A stretch of DNA of 64,000 nt from Gordionus sp. m RMFG-2023. Its lineage: Eukaryota > Nematomorpha > Gordioida > Chordodea > Parachordodidae. Positions 45,463-64,000 of the stretch are shown piece after piece (position 1 is the first letter of the stretch; each line of letters opens with the position of its first letter). Position numbers and translations under genes: made by a program. The notes under the pieces are model-generated. The model had not been told where the DNA came from. It was given only the letters and a program-made list of their open reading frames with translations, and did not search any database. Location of the stretch: NCBI RefSeq assembly GCF_954871325.1, contig NC_088776.1, positions 54,578,569-54,642,568 on the forward strand, read 5' to 3'.

Positions 45463-47400
45463 ACAAAAAAATATACCATTATCTGTAAGATTGTTAGCTA
45501 GTAGATTAGCTATAAAATTTGACAATGAAAAACAAGAGCAATTATTAGTTTTAACTAGTATGCTATCAAAAATAATCAAAGCAAATCAAAATTCTTCATT
45601 TAGAAAAGTAAGATATCTGGTTTACTATTTATGAGATAGATTCTATTAAATAATGAACTATTATATTTTATTAAAAAATTTGTATTTCTACTAAAATTAC
45701 TTCAGTGTAACAAAACTCATGAATTAGACAGAGAAATTGACCAGAAATTTTGGCAAAAGCATTTTATTACAAAATTAGCAAATGATTGTAATTATATTCC
45801 AATTCCATTTGAAACATTAAAAGCTTTTCTATCCTATCCAATCACATTAAACAACTACAATATAAAAGTATTTTCATGAATATTAATTATTTTTTAAATA
45901 AAAATTTATTATCAAATTATTATATTAAGTTTTCAAAAAAGGAGTTAGATTTGAGGCTTCATTAAATTTATCATATTTCTAAACATGCAATAGATTGCAT
46001 AATAGTCATTCATAATTGTGGAGGTGTTTTGATTAATTAAATTACATATTTATTTTGTATCATGTATGATTCTTTATTTAAAACATGATACTATTTGTTA
46101 TTTTTTTTTAACTTATTTTTATTTGGAAGAATATCTAATCTAATAAGTTCTGATTTAAATTTACTAATGTTAGATATGTGAAATTAAAATACAATAATAA
46201 CAAGTTATGACAAATTATAAATCAAGATAAGTTGTTATTTTCAAATCAAATAATATTAATATATTTATTATGATTTATTTTTAAATTAATATTTATATTT
46301 ATTCTAATTAATATTTAAATTTTAATTATCATTTTATTAAAGGAAACAGCTTAATGTGTTTTTTTAAAAAAAATTTTATCCTGACCCCTGGGATGTTAAG
46401 TTCCTAGAATTGTCTTGTTTTTATAAATTTTTTAAAAAAAACTAAAAAGATAAGATTAAATCCAGACAAAATGAAAACATTGGTGGGTTGGACTCTCGAA
46501 AGCCCTGACAGAATGCTAAGTTACCTTAAACAGAAACACGATCTTAATACTTCTTTCTCCTATTTAAAAGGCTTATTGAATCTAAAAGTGGCTAGGTATC
46601 ATATATAATGTATTATATATACAACATTTTATGACATATAAATTCTAGTGACTGTATATGAAGTTATGTTCCAATATCTGTTTTTTTATTGCTCTATGAT
46701 ATACTGAATAAAGATTCTCAGATGTCTATGGGAGCAAACTATTTGCCAAAGAACAGAGATATAAGTGTTTTGAAGTTCAAAGTAAAGATCTGCAACACTG
46801 GCCTAAATATTATTAGGCCCGGCCTGATTTTTGTCATAACTATGAACCAAAATTATTTTAAACAATTAGGTTCACCTAAGACAAAAGTAAATTCATCTGA
46901 GGGGGAGGTCAGGGTGTGCCTTAAAGATAGTTTAAACCTTTATAAAAAAATTAAAGAAAAAACCTGCATGAATATCGAGATAATAATGACATTGTTCAAT
47001 AAATATTACATTATTAAGGTAATGTAGTGACATTTTTAACCCAGATAATAGAATTGAAAATAAAATTATGAAATATTATTAAAACTTATTTTGCATCACT
47101 TTTGCATGCATTCTAAATATCTTACTTAAAAGGAACTCTCATATTTCTACCACGAATAAATGCAACCTTTCATACCCAAATGGCTATTTGATCCTCTACA
47201 ATCCTACCAATAATTCTGATGGCAGTGCAAATCGTTTGCTTCATATCGAATCCCCCGAGCCTAATATGCCCGAATCTCATTACTTAGAACATCATTTAAA
47301 GACGTTCATATTACGAGACTATCTTTCAGTCACGTCATCATCAACCTTTTCAGATGGTTTTTTAAAAAATATTTCTTACTTGCAAAATCAATTAATCTAA
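45463..47400 (+). CDS. Unidentified spliced gene, four candidate 3' exons
   Basis: Candidate exons: about 45463-45607, 45706-45867, 46450-46595 and 47133-47400 (stop). Phases agree: AAA|GTAAGA to TTCAG|TGT (phase 0), AAA|GTATTT to AAAAG|ATA (phase 0), AG|GTATCA to AAAAG|G (phase 2). Words in order: IPLSVRLLASRLAIKFDNEK, LDREIDQKFWQKHFITKLAN, YIPIPFETLKAFLSYPITLN, MKTLVGWTLESPDRMLSYLK, then a Ser/Pro/His-rich end (LLHIESPEPNMPESHYLEHH, LSVTSSSTFSDGFLKNISYL). The first exons are probably helical. I do not recognise the family. The last exon is the most convincing because of its codon pattern. The third exon could instead splice to the GC-rich exon at 47.5 kb, since the phase fits both. Confidence 0.5.
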
Positions 47401-47502
47401 CCGTAAGAACGATTATAACACTATAAACTTAGGAGGTACTATAGTATTATGAGTAATTAATATTACTGCTTAAATTTTATTTGTATCGATATATCTTTTT
47501 GT

Positions 47503-47905
47503 TTAATTGTATTTTTTTATGACACCTTTTATTTTCTGCGCTTTAAAAGTAGCAAGATGGCGGCTTTGGAGATACGTACCGGAAGTAAAGTGCTCCCCGA
47601 GCAGACAATTGCTTGCATATATATCGGGTATTCTCGGTATTTCGGGTTTGCTCGCTAATACATACACCTCAGTTTTACCCTTTCTTCCCTTACCTCTCAA
47701 CGACCTTCTTTCCCTTGCCAATTTGGTTTTTACTCTCAAAATTCTCACCTTAGATAGGCTTGCCGGTATATTAGCTTTTCTTTCCAGCCGAGTAACGTGG
47801 ACCAACCATGTGGAAGGATGCAAAATGGTGGCCGAACAATTGGATATTTCTCCTTTGGAGAAAGATACTAGCAACCAAAATCCGAGGTTACTTGAATTGG
47901 AATAA
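47503..47905. CDS. GC-rich exon open on both strands; strand not resolved
   Basis: On the plus strand the frame reads WRLWRYVPEVKCSPSRQLLA, then hydrophobic YISGILGISGLLANTY and LNDLLSLANLVFTLKILTLD, ending LELE and TAA at 47905. This would suit a membrane protein with two or three helices. On the minus strand the same DNA reads HPSTWLVHVTRLERKANIPA and SLRGKGRKGKTEVYVLASKP, a basic protein ending KKYN and TAA. Both are free of stops for more than 120 codons. A plus-strand acceptor near 47555 would fit phase with the exon ending at 46595. The minus reading would suit a gene with the exon at 48896-49115. Confidence 0.4.
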
Positions 47906-48895
47906 TGGATACATAATTAAATTTGCGATAATTTAAAGTCTATCATATTTTTATTAGAGGGTCGCGGGTTTAATTCTTTTATCAACGACCCATCCCCTTA
48001 CCCCCACACTAAAAATATTCACGCCCTATGCTGGAAGTTCATTTTTTTTAACCCGGACTTTCCCATTCACGAAGGACAAAATTTTGATCACACTCTTCAT
48101 ACCCGAAAAATTCCTAGATTATTTTTAAAATATAATTCCTAACTTTTTAAAACTTATTTTGTTATAAAAATTTCAATAATTCTTCAAAAATGATTTAAAA
48201 TCGTCTACATTTTATGTGGTAAAGAATTCACCACTTACACATTTATAAGTCAAAATTTTATATTAAGAATGTCAGTTGTGTTCCTCTGGCTAAATAAAAT
48301 AAACATTTTCTAGATGCCAAACTTTCTGCTGCTATAAAAAAATTTATTTGCTAATTTTCTCAAGATGAAATTTGAAAAAGTTTAATGAAAATCAAAAAAA
48401 GAATAAATAACACGTTGTTTTGGGAGTAAAATTAAAATGCCGCTTATTTTGAATTAAATGTCCAAGGAAAGAAGTTTACTTTTTCAATTATATTCACGCT
48501 CGCAACGTTACCCATGCCATTGGGATTTTAGGCCGCATCCACACCTCTAATTCTTACAAGATAAAAGGCGAAATTTAATTATGTTCTCTTTTATCTTAAC
48601 ATTCCTTGCAAGAGTGTAATATAGCGCAAACTCTAATCTATGAATTAATTACAACTAACCATTTGGAGTTTACGAAATTAAAAAAAATATAAATAAAGAA
48701 GGCCTAAGAATTACATATAAATTTTAGAAAATTGAAATAATAAATGATTAAAAAATAAGTTAAAAGAAAAGAATGTATGTTTAAATGTAATGTGACTTAA
48801 TAATCCATTTGTCTAAATATGGCGTTCCTAAATGTTGCGAATTACTGGATAATTTAGGAAAGGGAAATAAAATAGACAGATTTGGAATAGTGTAC

Positions 48896-49115
48896 TTGAT
48901 TAAAAGACGAATTATTGGTAAATGAAGTTAGGGACAGTTGGTTAGATTTAAGCGGAGTTCTGGCCCAATTCGGGTTTAAGAATTTTAAACTCTTTTTAGC
49001 GGAAATTTGATAGCAGGAATTAATAGAAAACGGATTTTCTAAAAGAGGTCGGACACACCCAACATCTTGATTTAAGTGGTGTACGATATAACCCAGATCA
49101 GTTATTCTAAAGAGT
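48896..49115 (-). CDS. Probable internal exon of an unidentified minus-strand gene
   Basis: It is bounded by a strong acceptor (TTTTTTGCTTAG) and a donor CAA|GTACAC and is open for 73 codons: LFRITDLGYIVHHLNQDVGC, ENPFSINSCYQISAKKSLKF, then NWARTPLKSNQLSL. No family was recognised. A small GC-rich patch at 48495-48560 may be the next exon (acceptor GAATTAG, donor CATGG|GTAACG). Confidence 0.45.
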
Positions 49116-49210
49116 CTAAGCAAAAAGGCTTTTTTAAAAAAAAAATTATCGTACCTTAATGAGTCTTAATTATTGTCACACATAAATTTACTATAAATTA
49201 TTTAAAACAG

Positions 49211-49892
49211 TTTATACGAAGATGAAAGCTTGATTTTGAGCAAACTTTTGGTCAAATGTGTACAACAGCGATTGAACGAAAGTCTTCTTTTATATATCCA
49301 CGTTTTGAACGCGACTCAAAGTGAAAAAAAAGAAAGTTACACGAGTTAATAATTAGATTTTTTTACTTTTTTATGTTTCTTGGTTAATTAATTTTGCTCA
49401 ATTATTTTATACTTATTAAACACAAGTTTGATGTTAACCATAATCCCAATTGACAAAATTTTGCTAATCTTTATAATGATTGAAGTTTTTGCCATAACAA
49501 TGTAGACTAAGTTGTTGTCATAAAACGCTATTATAAATATAATGGGATTATATAATTTATCTTTTATATGAATAGCAATTTTAGATGACAAGCTTTACAT
49601 ATCTCAAGCCACTGTTGAGTCTCAAATCCAAAACTGGCTAGATGATCAAATATTAGTTAAACCCGATAATCATCAATCTTCCGATAGTCCTTCCTTAATT
49701 GAATTTGATAGCGATCATTTTGCCCTCAAATTTTTGGAATCCTTAGGAATTTTGGAGACTAAACCAGAGTATTTACACAACGATAATAAAGTCACGAGCC
49801 AGGAGAATTTAAAATTTCGTAAAGTTGAGATCAATTATTTAAGAGCTATACCAATATCAGATGCCATAAAAATTGTATCTCAACAAACGTAG
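49211..49892 (+). CDS. TMEM143-like (DUF3754) protein, last two exons
   Basis: Exon about 49211-49332 encodes YEDESLILSKLLVKCVQQRL and NESLLLYIHVLNATQSEKKE. Exon 49585-49892 (acceptor CAATTTTAG) encodes YISQATVESQIQNWLDDQIL, SLIEFDSDHFALKFLESLGI and NYLRAIPISDAIKIVSQQT, then TAG. In DUF3754/TMEM143 proteins the C-terminus has the same order: a helix in which the chain is described as QE-KEALLAY-FL, a VE-WL helix, a DF-D-AL-KL--LGLL segment and a short LP-EAL-L tail. The exons join in phase 1. Two donors near 49332 and 49345 are both possible. The transmembrane and N-terminal exons were not found. TMEM143 is a poorly characterised mitochondrial-associated membrane protein. Confidence 0.58.
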
Positions 49893-50165
49893 GATTTTAT
49901 AGCCAAAATTATTTTCTATTAATTTTATACCATACCGGTTAAATTTTGAGTATCGATCTTTTGAATTATGACACACTTTTTAAACCGTAATTTTTTTATA
50001 GTATTATATTAAATTGCCAAAGTATTATTTATTATATTGGTTTTATTTTCATATATATTTTTTTTTACAAATCAGTAGCATTTTAATAAAATATTGACTT
50101 CGCCTGCTATTATTAATATATAAAAAGTCGATCGGTGTCTTATTTACCATTTTAAATAAAATGGA

Positions 50166-50360
50166 TTATGCTGTTAAACGGCTCGATTTGAGCCTATTTT
50201 TGAAAACGAAAAAGTTAATATTTTTACCAGAAAAAATATTGCCTAGACATTTCGATAATACAAATCTTTTTACCATCTATGAGCAAAATCTTCTTGCTTG
50301 CATAATATTTTTTTGGATAAAATGTTGAGTTAGCCGTTTTTAAAAATCGGTTCAAATCTA
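50166..50360. mobile_element. Family B miniature element, near-complete copy
   Basis: The left end is GCTGTTAAACGGCTCGATTT and the right half contains TGTTGAGTTAGCCGTTTTTA and AAATCGGTTCAAATC. The right terminus is eroded. Confidence 0.75.
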
Positions 50361-50364
50361 ACTA

Positions 50365-51680
50365 CAAAAATAGATGGGGCTGATTTAAGAAAAAACAAAC
50401 TGATACGATATTATAATTTTATTTTATAATTTTATAAAAAAAATTTATTTTATACATAATTTTCGTAATAATAATGATAAAAAAAACGAAATCGAAATTG
50501 TAAAGTTTTTGAAAAAATCGGGAAATTTTTTAAAATATGGGGTAGCTATAAATGTGATATTATTTTTCTCGGGTTGATTAAAATGCGAATGCCTCAGGTA
50601 AACCGTAAGTATTGTTAAAGTGTAGTAACATGTAATAAGTTATCTCGCCCAACACGCAACAAGTTACATAGCATAAGTTGCCTTATTTGAAACATGGCTA
50701 GTAAAGTTGGGTAATGGCGAAATGCCGGCTAACTCATCAGGCGCCTGCCAGAGAAATAACGTTAACATTAAGGCATATTAATTTGTTATCTTCCAAATTT
50801 GAGGTGCTATATTTTTAAGAAAAATTCCAAGGCCAAAATGATGGCTTTCAGCTAAAGACTCGGTTAACAAATTTTTTTAGCCGGCTAAAAAAGCTAAACA
50901 TATAGTAAATACCCAACCAAGTGGCTAGTTATAGTTACTCAAATTGTAATACTTAATTTTTTTCTTCAAAAGATGATGGAAAAATATATATTAATTTTTT
51001 ATAATAATATTAATTTTTAAAGCAATATTAAAAAAAATGTATATATTTAATAGTAATGTTTTGATGGAACCGTTGCTTCTATAAGACACATCGCCACTGT
51101 AATATTTTACATACAATATATACCGAAAAATCAATTATATAATGGAGTAATAAATATTTTTAAAGGAAAACAACAAATAGTCATTTTTGGTAAAGTCAAT
51201 ATACAATAATCTCTTTCTCTTAGTTGTAATTCCGATTTCTAAGAATCTAGCCTATCACATTCAAGAAAACAGCACTCACAAAATCCAATACAAGTTTTGC
51301 CCACTTTAAAGTATAAATATGATGTAGACAATTTTCCATAGGTTGAAATTTTAAATTTAGAAGTACAGACTAAATACTAATTTCGTAATTAATGGTCGTA
51401 TAATAGAAGGTGTAATTTTTTTAAAAAATTTTGGCATTAACCAATTATAATAATTTATTTGAATATAAAGTAAATTTTGAACCTTTTTAAATGCATAATT
51501 TGCATTTGATTTTTAGTTTGGAGGGGGAGGAAACCATCCTCATGGTTATGTCACTGGTTCAGGTTTAAGACTCATACAGATTATGTTGCATTGTTAAATG
51601 GCCCGATTATTAGCCTAAATAATAAAACATTAGGCTAATGTTTGATTTTTATAAAAATAATTTATAGATTTATTAATGGT
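50365..51680. other. Intergenic, no gene recognised
   Basis: AT-rich. A GC-richer patch at 50590-50780 has no convincing frame. A scrap near 51590-51650 (TTGTTAAATGGCCCGATT, ACATTAGGCTAATG) resembles family B ends. Confidence 0.35.
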
Positions 51681-51686
51681 AAATAT

Positions 51687-52459
51687 CAGAGACCTGCAGA
51701 GGTACCATTTGTATGGCCCGGCCAAGATTAAAAAATTTTCGGCCCGGTCCGAATATTAAAAAAAAATTTTTTAGGCCTGGCTCGTAATTTTTAAATATTA
51801 TAATCGACCTGGTATATTCAAAAAATTTATTATTTCGTATTTTATCATATTTTTCGGCGAGTATTATCATTAAATAAGCAAGGATATTAGCTAATATTGT
51901 TAAACGGCTCGTTTTGAGGCGATTTTTAAAATTTCGATACTATATGTCTAGACCTTTTCTCCTTCTATGAGCAAAATTTTCATGCTTGCATAATATTTTT
52001 CTGGATAAAACACTGAGTTAGCCGTTTTTAAAAATCGGCTCAAAACGAGCTGTTTAACAACACTATTTATTTTTTTTCAGATATTTAGTATATTACAAAT
52101 TGATACTATAAAAAATTTGTGTAAATAAAATTTTGAGAATATACTATGTATTTATAAAAAATATAAGATATATTATATAATAATGTATTTAATCCTTTGC
52201 GTATTTATTCCATGGCAGGAAAACTATAATTTTATTATGTAATAGATACTATGAGTGTTAGCTAGTGTTAACTTTCACCAAACATTATATTAATCATAAC
52301 TATATATAATCATTATAACCATATCTAATTGACAAATATAATAATTCATGTTGTATAAATTTTTAAAAAAAATACGGTTTTCAGGCCCGACCCGGGTATA
52401 TTTTAAAAATTTAAAATACAGCCTGGCCCTGGTACCCAGGCTGGGCCTGCAGGTCTCTG
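51687..52459. mobile_element. Family A miniature element, long copy with a family B copy nested inside
   Basis: The left end is CAGAGACCTGCAGAGGTACC (51687) and the right end GGCCTGCAGGTCTCTG (to 52459). Flanking 8-mers GTAAATAT and ATAAATAT match at 7 of 8. At 773 bp it is much longer than the 207-223 bp copies. About 180 bp of this is the nested family B copy at 51893-52071. The rest is AT-rich and non-coding. Confidence 0.8.
51893..52071. mobile_element. Family B miniature element inside family A
   Basis: The left end is TATTGTTAAACGGCTCGTTT and the right end ACGAGCTGTTTAACAACACT. The nesting shows that family B moved after this family A copy had inserted. Confidence 0.8.
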
Positions 52460-52464
52460 ATAAA

Positions 52465-53400
52465 TATTAATGAATAAAATTATATGCTTTAGGAAATATT
52501 AAAAAAACTGGATCGAAGTGTGTGATTTATTATTTTTGCTCAACAAATATCTTTATATTTTGAAATTAACTTTATATAATACATAGGAAATAATTTGTTT
52601 ACAACCATGATATATATGTAATATTATTTTACTACAATAAAATATAATTTTTATAAGTTAAATAATAGTTCTTTTCTTTTTTAAATCCAATTTTTATTTT
52701 CATATCATTTGATTTAAAAGATGAAAAATGTCAATTTTTTTTCCTTCCATATTCTTATTTTGTCACATAAAAATTTGGGAAATTATGGGCTAAATTTATT
52801 GCTTGATCATAGGTACTAAAATCTAAAAAAAATATATAACAAATTTTGGGATGTGGAAAATAATTTAAACCTAAAGATAATTATTTTAATTCGTAGAACT
52901 TGTTGCCTTTAATGCCCCCCCCCCGACTGAAATAGCAATGATAATAATAAACCCATTATTAATAATATCTGCCCTCTTGGCAATGATATTAATATTTGCA
53001 GTGAGTAAATATTGTAAATGTTGAAAAAATAAAAATAGTTTCACTGGTAATAATATTAGCCTCCTCAGTTGGCCAATGAAATAAAATATAGAAAAAAAAG
53101 GAAATTAGCTACTTGATGATAATATTGAATCAGAAAAACATGATTAATATTTAAAATTGTGCAAAATTTTAATAAATTTTATTCCTTATTTATTCAGAAA
53201 ACAATATTTCTAATTTTCCATTAAAATTTAACTTTTTTTTAAAAAAAATCAAATATATAGATAAGTTAAAGAAAACCCAAATGGTTAAAAAAAATTTTCA
53301 TATCAAAATTATGTCATAAATCAATTATAGGTTTTTTTTAAAATCTTTTTTTGAAATATATAAATTTAAAAATGTTTTTTCCACTGTTAATCTTATTAGA
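52465..53400. other. Intergenic, downstream of RPA3
   Basis: AT-rich with no recognised gene. A C run of about ten bases lies near 52915. The 3' UTR of RPA3 (minus strand) must lie in the upper part. Confidence 0.4.
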
Positions 53401-53403
53401 AGC

Positions 53404-53586
53404 CTACCTTTTAACAAGATATTTTATGTATGTATTCAAATTGTAGTAATAGAGAAATTGTTTTATACCAAAAGCTTCATGTCCATCTTCAACATCATCT
53501 AAGCAAGTAAAAGAATCACAAATAATGTTACAGTTAACATCTACCATACCATATATTTCACAAATATTTTTTGGATAATTCAAAAT
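53404..53586 (-). CDS. RPA3: RPA3 exon 3 with stop
   Basis: 61 codons including stop. The acceptor is TATATAG. A donor-like AAAAG|GTAGGC overlaps the stop codon, but the in-frame TAG gives the length expected for the family. Confidence 0.92.
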   Translation of the reverse strand: MLNYPKNICEIYGMVDVNCNIICDSFTCLDDVEDGHEAFGIKQFLYYYNLNTYIKYLVKR

Positions 53587-53938
53587 CTATATATTAAAAA
53601 AGCTAAAAAATATAAAATCAACAAAAATGAATGTATAATTTTTTAAACTTATTAGCATGAAATATATGAATATTTATTTTACCAAAATCTAAATGCATGC
53701 TTAATCAAATTAATTTGTAATAAACCTGATCTTTCATGATAACTTTTACACTTTTTTCATCACTAGAAACTATATAACAGGCTCTTTGAGATTTGTCAAT
53801 CTATATTTTAAATGATAAAATTAAATATTAAAACTTAAATTATTATACATTAGTAACTCTTCCCAAAAGGCATACCCTTTTGCCTTTAAGTTTAGGCAAC
53901 ATTTGAGAATTGCATCTTATTTTGGCGCCTTTATCCAT
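53404..53938 (-). CDS. RPA3: Replication protein A 14-kDa subunit (RPA3), complete
   Basis: RPA3 is the smallest subunit of the heterotrimeric single-strand DNA-binding complex RPA, needed for replication and repair in the nucleus. Exons are 53938-53849, 53800-53726 and 53586-53404, with both introns in phase 0 and only 48 and 139 bp long. The product is 115 residues (human 121). It reads MLPKLKGKRVCLLGRVTN (human MLAQFIDKPVCFVGRLEK), SQRACYIVSSDEKSVKVIMK (human GKMFILSDGEGKNGTIELM) and EIYGMVDVNCNIICDSFTCL (human [20 protein letters not shown]), then YYYNLNTYIKYLVKR and TAG. One OB fold fills the whole protein. The ATG choice is supported by length and by the family's N-terminus. It lies head-to-head with RNF121, with about 450 bp between them. 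Confidence 0.93.
53726..53800 (-). CDS. RPA3: RPA3 exon 2
   Basis: 25 codons, IDKSQRACYIVSSDEKSVKV then IMKDQ. The acceptor is AATATAG and the donor ATCAG|GTTTAT. Confidence 0.92.
53849..53938 (-). CDS. RPA3: RPA3 exon 1
   Basis: 30 codons starting MDKGAKIRCNSQ. The donor is ACTAAT|GTATAA. Confidence 0.9.
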
Positions 53939-54389
53939 ACCAACAACTTATATGCTGCGATTTATCGTATGTTTTTAAATCGAATAATTTATTTTAATTA
54001 TTGTTCCATCTTTTATATATACATTAAATTACTAATCTTCTTTATTGAAATCTAGTTATCATAGCTATAATATAAGTATAATAAAATATATTGAGGTTGA
54101 TTAAAGGTGAGAAAAATTTACTTGAAAAAAGTCGGAAAATCAAATGTCCCTTTAATTTTACACCTTTAAAATTTAGCAACGCTTTAAAGATCGGTTTAAA
54201 AAACTGTGATCTCAAAAATGAAGATATTAAATGCACCAAAAGTTATACAAATATGATGTAATTCTTATATATTTATATACAGAATGTCAATATTAGTATT
54301 TTTGATAATATTTCCCTTTATCAAAATGGTTCAAATCCGATTAGTGCACAGTAATAACATTATTTACCATGAAATCTATAATATAATAG
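53939..54389. promoter_or_regulatory. Shared intergenic region between divergent RPA3 and RNF121
   Basis: Only about 450 bp separate the RPA3 start codon from the first RNF121 exon that I can identify, so a shared or overlapping promoter is likely. A plus frame at 54090-54260 stays open (IKGEKNLLEKSRKIKCPFNF, LKFSNALKIGLKNCDLKNED) without a start codon. It could be a 5' exon of RNF121 or an accident of the AT-rich background. Confidence 0.4.
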
Positions 54390-63966
<9,577 letters not shown>

Positions 63967-64000
63967 TAATATATCGTTTTATTTGAAATTGTATTTATTT

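Noticed and set aside
47503-47905. PEX11-like identity for the hydrophobic plus frame
   Set aside because: Only a loose hydrophobic pattern agrees. The order of conserved words does not match the family.
48890-49000. Plus-strand segment LKDELLVNEVRDSWLDLSGV as an upstream DUF3754 exon
   Set aside because: It runs into stops within a few dozen codons with no donor, and the minus strand has a clean exon there with strong splice sites.

Overview
This is a very A+T-rich animal genomic window. Its coding exons stand out as small patches of higher G+C, separated by AT-rich introns and transposon debris. Metazoan origin follows from a Mint/X11 (LIN-10) scaffold gene with PTB and two PDZ domains, plus RPA3 and RNF121 homologues, all split by GT-AG introns. 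I cannot name the species.

Layout. 0-5.7 kb: a tRNA-Gln(TTG) gene, a 5'-truncated RTE-like LINE and intergenic AT-rich DNA. 5.7-8.1 kb: decayed sequence. 8.1-25.1 kb (minus strand): one complete gene, an X11/Mint orthologue. I resolved 16 coding exons with all 15 junctions in phase, giving a 995-residue product that ends in the family's typical C-terminal tail. Its third intron carries a 5.2 kb head-to-head composite Helitron. 25-34 kb: intergenic, with many short inverted-repeat elements. 34.2-35.4 kb: a Mutator-like (MULE) transposon with perfect 10-bp target duplications. 35.4-44 kb: mostly intergenic, with two unidentified minus-strand exons (a cysteine-rich C-terminus and a possible first exon) and a hAT scrap. 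44-49.9 kb: exons of unrecognised genes and the C-terminal exons of a TMEM143-like (DUF3754) gene. 53.4-53.9 kb (minus): a complete three-exon RPA3. 54.4-64 kb (plus): RNF121, running off the end of the window after its RING domain. RPA3 and RNF121 are divergent, with about 450 bp between them.

The 7.7 kb RNF121 intron is a stack of nested transposons. A palindromic TIR DNA transposon holds a hAT-type miniature element (8-bp target duplication) in one arm. Next to it lies a second copy of that miniature element, split by a retrotransposon encoding a reverse transcriptase plus a restriction-like endonuclease. Two miniature inverted-repeat families recur over the window: family A (TIR CAGAGACCTGCAG) and family B (TIR TAGTGTTGTTAAACGGCTC). 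A third palindrome occurs once.

The host genes are housekeeping or neuronal/epithelial functions: vesicle and receptor scaffolding, DNA replication, and ER/Golgi ubiquitin ligation. There is no operon logic. The most informative points are the hidden exons recovered by family knowledge and splice phase, the rearranged Helitron, and the nesting order of the mobile elements. I saw no clear evidence for a wholly new biological system.
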